A stretch of 64,000 nt of DNA from Argentina anserina (lineage: Eukaryota; Streptophyta; Magnoliopsida; Rosales; Rosaceae), in NCBI RefSeq assembly GCF_933775445.1, contig NC_065878.1, positions 15,759,395 to 15,823,394 of the forward strand, written 5' to 3'. The position numbers and the translations under genes were made by a program. Below are positions 60,633-64,000 of this stretch, piece after piece. Every line of letters starts with the position of its first letter. The first letter of the stretch is position 1. The notes beneath the pieces were generated by a model. That model did no database searches and was not told where the DNA came from. It worked only from the letters and a program-made list of their open reading frames with translations.

Positions 60633-60926
60633 CAGGGCCGGTCCTGAGTGAGGGCAACCAGTGCTACCGCACTGGATCAAGACCCAAAATTTTAATTTTT
60701 TTGTTTTATGTTTGTTTGTTTATTGATAAGAAATTTAATATAATTAATGAAGTAAAACCACACACACAATTGTGTTCTCCAACTAATCTCTGCCGATTAG
60801 TTTTTTTTTCTACAACGTTCAATTCACAATCTATGTTCCAAACTCTGAAATTTTTTTTTCTTTTTTGTGCAAGGGCTCATTTTTTTTTCTTCGCATTGGG
60901 CCTCAAATCTCTCAGAACCAGCCCTG
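60633..60926. mobile_element. hAT MITE (294 bp)
   Basis: Ends CAGGGCCGGTCCTGAG and, reversed, CAGGGCTGGTTCTGAG. An exact 8-bp duplication ATCATAAT flanks it (60625-60632 and 60927-60934). The interior is T-rich with no gene. Confidence 0.9.
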
Positions 60927-61244
60927 ATCATAATCAACAAAAATAATGTTCCGGGGAACTAATAATGGCATAAAAGATGACTTGGGTTCACCGCTAGTCC
61001 GCTACAAACCTCTTTAAGATGAACCGGTGGCTGGTGCTATTGTAATTATCCAAAAAGTGGTGGTATAAATCTTATTCCCTTCAGCTTCGACAGATTTACA
61101 ATATTGATTTCAAATGGATGTTGCTAACTTGCTAATGTAGAAGAGCTCCTCGTACAATCTGAACCTCCCACTAACAAACTGATACTTGCATTTTCAATTC
61201 TGTCCACCCTCATGACCATTAGAACTTGACACTGCATACGAACT

Positions 61245-61532
61245 TTGGCTTCAGAAATGGCAAATGGTGAGGCTTTGGAGAAAATTGGTAACGGGGAATC
61301 ACATGTTTCGATTGATGTTCATCTAGAACACCATCCCAAGATAGTTTCTCTGCATTACTTGAGCATTCCACTCGCAAGTTTGGAGGTTCGCTCACCTGAA
61401 ATCTCTAGTTTTGAAGTAGTGATTATGAAGAGTTCAGAGGCTCCAGAAGCTGGGAATCAGCTCGCCAGAGACACCATTGGGGGACTGGAGGCCAAACTTT
61501 CTTACTTATTAGCAAGATTAGATATGAAATAG
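61245..61532 (+). CDS. Unrecognised small open frame (95 codons)
   Basis: Begins MASEMANGEALEKIGNGESH and ends LARLDMK. No domain, signal peptide or membrane segment recognised, and no promoter or splice signal stands out. Amino-acid use is not absurd for a real protein, but it may be chance or a remnant of a larger gene. Low confidence. Confidence 0.2.
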   Translation: MASEMANGEALEKIGNGESHVSIDVHLEHHPKIVSLHYLSIPLASLEVRSPEISSFEVVIMKSSEAPEAGNQLARDTIGGLEAKLSYLLARLDMK

Positions 61533-61823
61533 CTGTTTCCAGAGGGTTACATGTTGAAGCACAAGCAATACCGTTCTGGTGTATCTGCTCCCACCTAACT
61601 TGGTTATTTTGTCCCACAATCACATCCACAAAGCACAAAATGTAACTCAAAGATTTAACTAAAAACAAATCAAGCTTACTTAGAGCTTTTCAAATTTCTA
61701 GTCTAAACATATCCGGGATAATCAAGGAAAAGTCAGAACTTTTAAGTTGGAATAATGCTTCCCTCCAACTAATCTGTTTGGAGCCAAAACTTCCAAAATA
61801 ACTAGGAGTATAGATGCCTCCCC

Positions 61824-62120
61824 TCACCACCCTACAAGTAGGAGTTTCAATAAAGCCATCCTAATATATAGGCCGTTCTTTGCCTGTCTGAAATAAGCAG
61901 CTCTCGGATCCCCATCAACATCGATAGTAATCTGATGACATTCAGAGGTGAAACGAGTTCAATACAGTTGCTAAATCAATAAGCATAAGCCTTGCTAAAG
62001 AAGGCAGAATCATCTTGAAAATCCTTACCTCATCTAGTCTAGGCAGAGGGGGCATGACCACAGCATGTTTTTGCATTACCTCTAACACATGAAGGTCCAC
62101 AATGTACTTCCCACGGGTGA
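61824..62120 (-). pseudogene. PYRB: 3' end of aspartate carbamoyltransferase gene (pyrimidine biosynthesis), 5' part displaced
   Basis: Minus strand: RGKYIVDLHVLEVMQKHAVV followed by MPPLPRLDE up to 62029, an intron (GTAAGG...CATCAG), then from 61931 [35 protein letters not shown] and a stop at 61824. This is the C-terminal region of plant plastid aspartate carbamoyltransferase, which makes carbamoyl-aspartate in de novo pyrimidine synthesis. PPLPR stands where most relatives have HPLPR, a change at a conserved position near the active site. Upstream (above about 62120) the match stops and repeat-like sequence begins. The gene therefore looks truncated by an insertion unless its other exons lie beyond 64000. 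Confidence 0.8.
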
Positions 62121-64000
62121 TAGAGCGTTTTGTTAGAACGTCTATAAAATACCCTGAAAAACATCATCGTTAGTATAGAATAAGCAGGGATCGTTCAGTC
62201 CGGGGAATCAAAAGGGCCTCAACACTTATCATGTTATTGGGGGATTTGATTTGGATTCTAAAACTACAACTTAAAATAAATCCTAAATTACTTATATACA
62301 ATTGATCAACCATTCATCACATAAACAAAACACGAATTTCACTCAAGAAAACATGTATGACACGCATAGAACAACATATAGGCAGCAAATTATTTCGATT
62401 CTTTCTAAGTCCATTTCAATTCCAATTCTAATTAGAGTCCGAAGCGGTTCATCTAATCGTTAAGACTTCTTATTTATCTAGAATCAACGAAGCGTTCAAT
62501 CCTAAACATATGCTAAAAAGAGTTCAACATAACGAAGCGTACTAGTTAAACACAAAGTAGCACATAAGCACATTAAGTCGAATTGGAGACATGTAAGCAA
62601 GCATGGCGTCACTCATCTTGATTAAGCATGCAAATTCCTAGAACTATCACAGCCCTATATAAGTATCCATAATTGAAACACGAAGCGCATATTCAATCGA
62701 AGAACACTTTGGTGAATTAAATCGCAACCCTAGGAGAACCATGGCCTTGGCTTCCTCAAGCATTGATTTAGATGTACAAGTTCAAGGAACTAATTGAAAT
62801 AAAACCTAAAATTATTTCGAAACCTACTGCCCCTATGTCATTATACACAGCAAACATACAAATCTCATGAATTCATACAATCAAAACATAAAACCAAAGA
62901 AGTCTGAATTTATGTTCTTCATATATAAAACCGAAAATCACATCCAAGAATTCATACAATGAAATCGAAAATTGCAGAAAACCAAAAGAAAAATTACAAG
63001 ACATGGATGAATCACACTTTAAAAACCTTCTAGGATTCGGCAAGAATGGATTCGATTTGGGAGAGGAGGAAGATGAGCACGGCTTGGTGGTGATGGATGA
63101 AGGTTTTTGGCTTGAATTTTCTGGATGGATTTTGGCAGAATTTCGGCTGTGTTTATGAGAGAATGGAGATGAAAAATATGAAGGGAGGCCGAGCTATATA
63201 TAGAGGAATGGGGAGAGGAGTTGCACGGCTTTGGGCTGGACTTGGGGTGACTTGATAACCTAGTCTCTCTCTTATCTTCCTGCCGTCCTCTCTCTTCATC
63301 TTACATTTTAATCATGGTAAGGCTTGATCTTTGAAATATACACGGACTCCCTTTCTTCTAGGGCACATGGCTGAATGGCTTGCATGGCTTCACAATTAAA
63401 TCTTCCTACCTTTTAATTATCCTCACAGCACTTTATCTTCATGGCATGCACGTCTCTTTGTTTTATCTCTTCCCAATCTTGTTTCAACTTGGACTCCTTG
63501 ATTATTGCTGCATGGCTTCCTCACGGCTCCTTCAAAGACTCATTAATTATCTCTTCTTCTTATCTCCTTCTTTCCCTCTTCATTCAATTATATCCACGGC
63601 AAGGACTCTTTAATTCTCCTTCATGTGAAACCCACGGCTCCTTAATTTTCTGTTTGTTATCTTCTTCTTTCTTTGCACGGCTATGACTCTTTTTCCTCTT
63701 GAACTATCTCTTACTTTAATTCTGAAAATAAAATAAATACAAGATAATTCATCGAATAAGTAAGTTACTAGAATATGAAATTTCAATTAGGAAAGTTACG
63801 GTATAAGAGTTTGAGTTCAAGTAGGACTCTCCCAAATAATACGTTTCCTAGTCTAACAAGGATTCCTAGTGCAAACATGACTCTCAAGATATCACCAATG
63901 CGACCAAAACGTAGAAAGATGAAGACTCCTAATCCAACTAGGTTTCCTAGTCCTATAAGGATTCCTACTCAAACTAGGACTCTAGACCAATTCTTCGTTT
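62121..64000. mobile_element. Repeat-like sequence, probably a retrotransposon LTR or LARD, runs off the window
   Basis: Begins where the PYRB exon match ends. It has blocks such as ctataaaataccctgaaaaa, cgaagcgcatattcaatcga and aaccctaggagaacc that I associate with plant LTR elements, a TATA-like agctatatatagagg near 63192, and at the right end short repeats of the form actaggtttcctagtc. No polymerase or gag domain seen. Classification is tentative. Confidence 0.35.

Noticed and set aside
1..64000. tRNA, rRNA or other structural RNA genes
   Set aside because: I saw no convincing tRNA A/B boxes or conserved RNA sequences by eye; a covariance-model scan would be decisive.

Overview
This is a plant nuclear window. 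It shows GT-AG introns, plant cytochrome P450s of the CYP82 type, a SINAT ubiquitin ligase, and deep nesting of plant transposon families (Ty1/copia, Ty3/gypsy, CACTA, hAT, MITEs). The base composition and the CYP82 and lachrymatory-factor-synthase-like homologues suggest a core eudicot, possibly Rosaceae; the family-level guess is inference. No prokaryotic-style system (CRISPR, operon, phage) is visible.

Layout. 1-5940 is the 3' part of a CACTA (En/Spm) transposon that carries pieces of host genes, including a clear indole-3-glycerol-phosphate synthase exon. 6595-7122 is a small intact gene for a lachrymatory-factor-synthase-like (SRPBCC) protein. 7500-9800 holds a foldback MITE, an ~85-bp tandem repeat and an LTR-like fragment. 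9800-18211 is a decayed minus-strand Ty3/gypsy element with LTRs up to 2.46 kb. It sits in the first exon of a CYP82 pseudogene (18212-21642), and that exon is split again by a 2.67-kb hAT element.

24758-31599 is a second CYP82 gene. Its reading frame is intact except for a 4.2-kb gag-only copia-type element (25598-29756) whose two 665-bp LTRs look identical. 32082-32607 is a stray copy of the last exon of a SINAT gene. 32640-44600 is the promoter region of the third CYP82, filled by a 760-bp hAT element, a hAT carrying an RPS14 (uS11) gene fragment, a DUF659-type transposase remnant and a copia element that itself holds a solo LTR and a MITE. 44720-46986 is the third CYP82, broken only by a 545-bp hAT MITE inside the heme-binding loop. 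47025-49975 is more nested transposon sequence. 50316-52592 (minus strand) is an intact three-exon SINAT E3 ligase gene. 53607-60050 is a complete but decayed copia element with an AGCCG target duplication. 60633-60926 is a hAT MITE, 61824-62120 the last exons of an aspartate carbamoyltransferase gene, and 62120-64000 repeat-like sequence.

Main picture. A unit running from the CYP82 promoter through CYP82 to SINAT intron 2 was duplicated in tandem. A different transposon family then inactivated each of the three CYP82 copies. The only host genes that look intact are the LFS-like gene and SINAT. Several transposons (the CACTA and one hAT) carry captured host exons.
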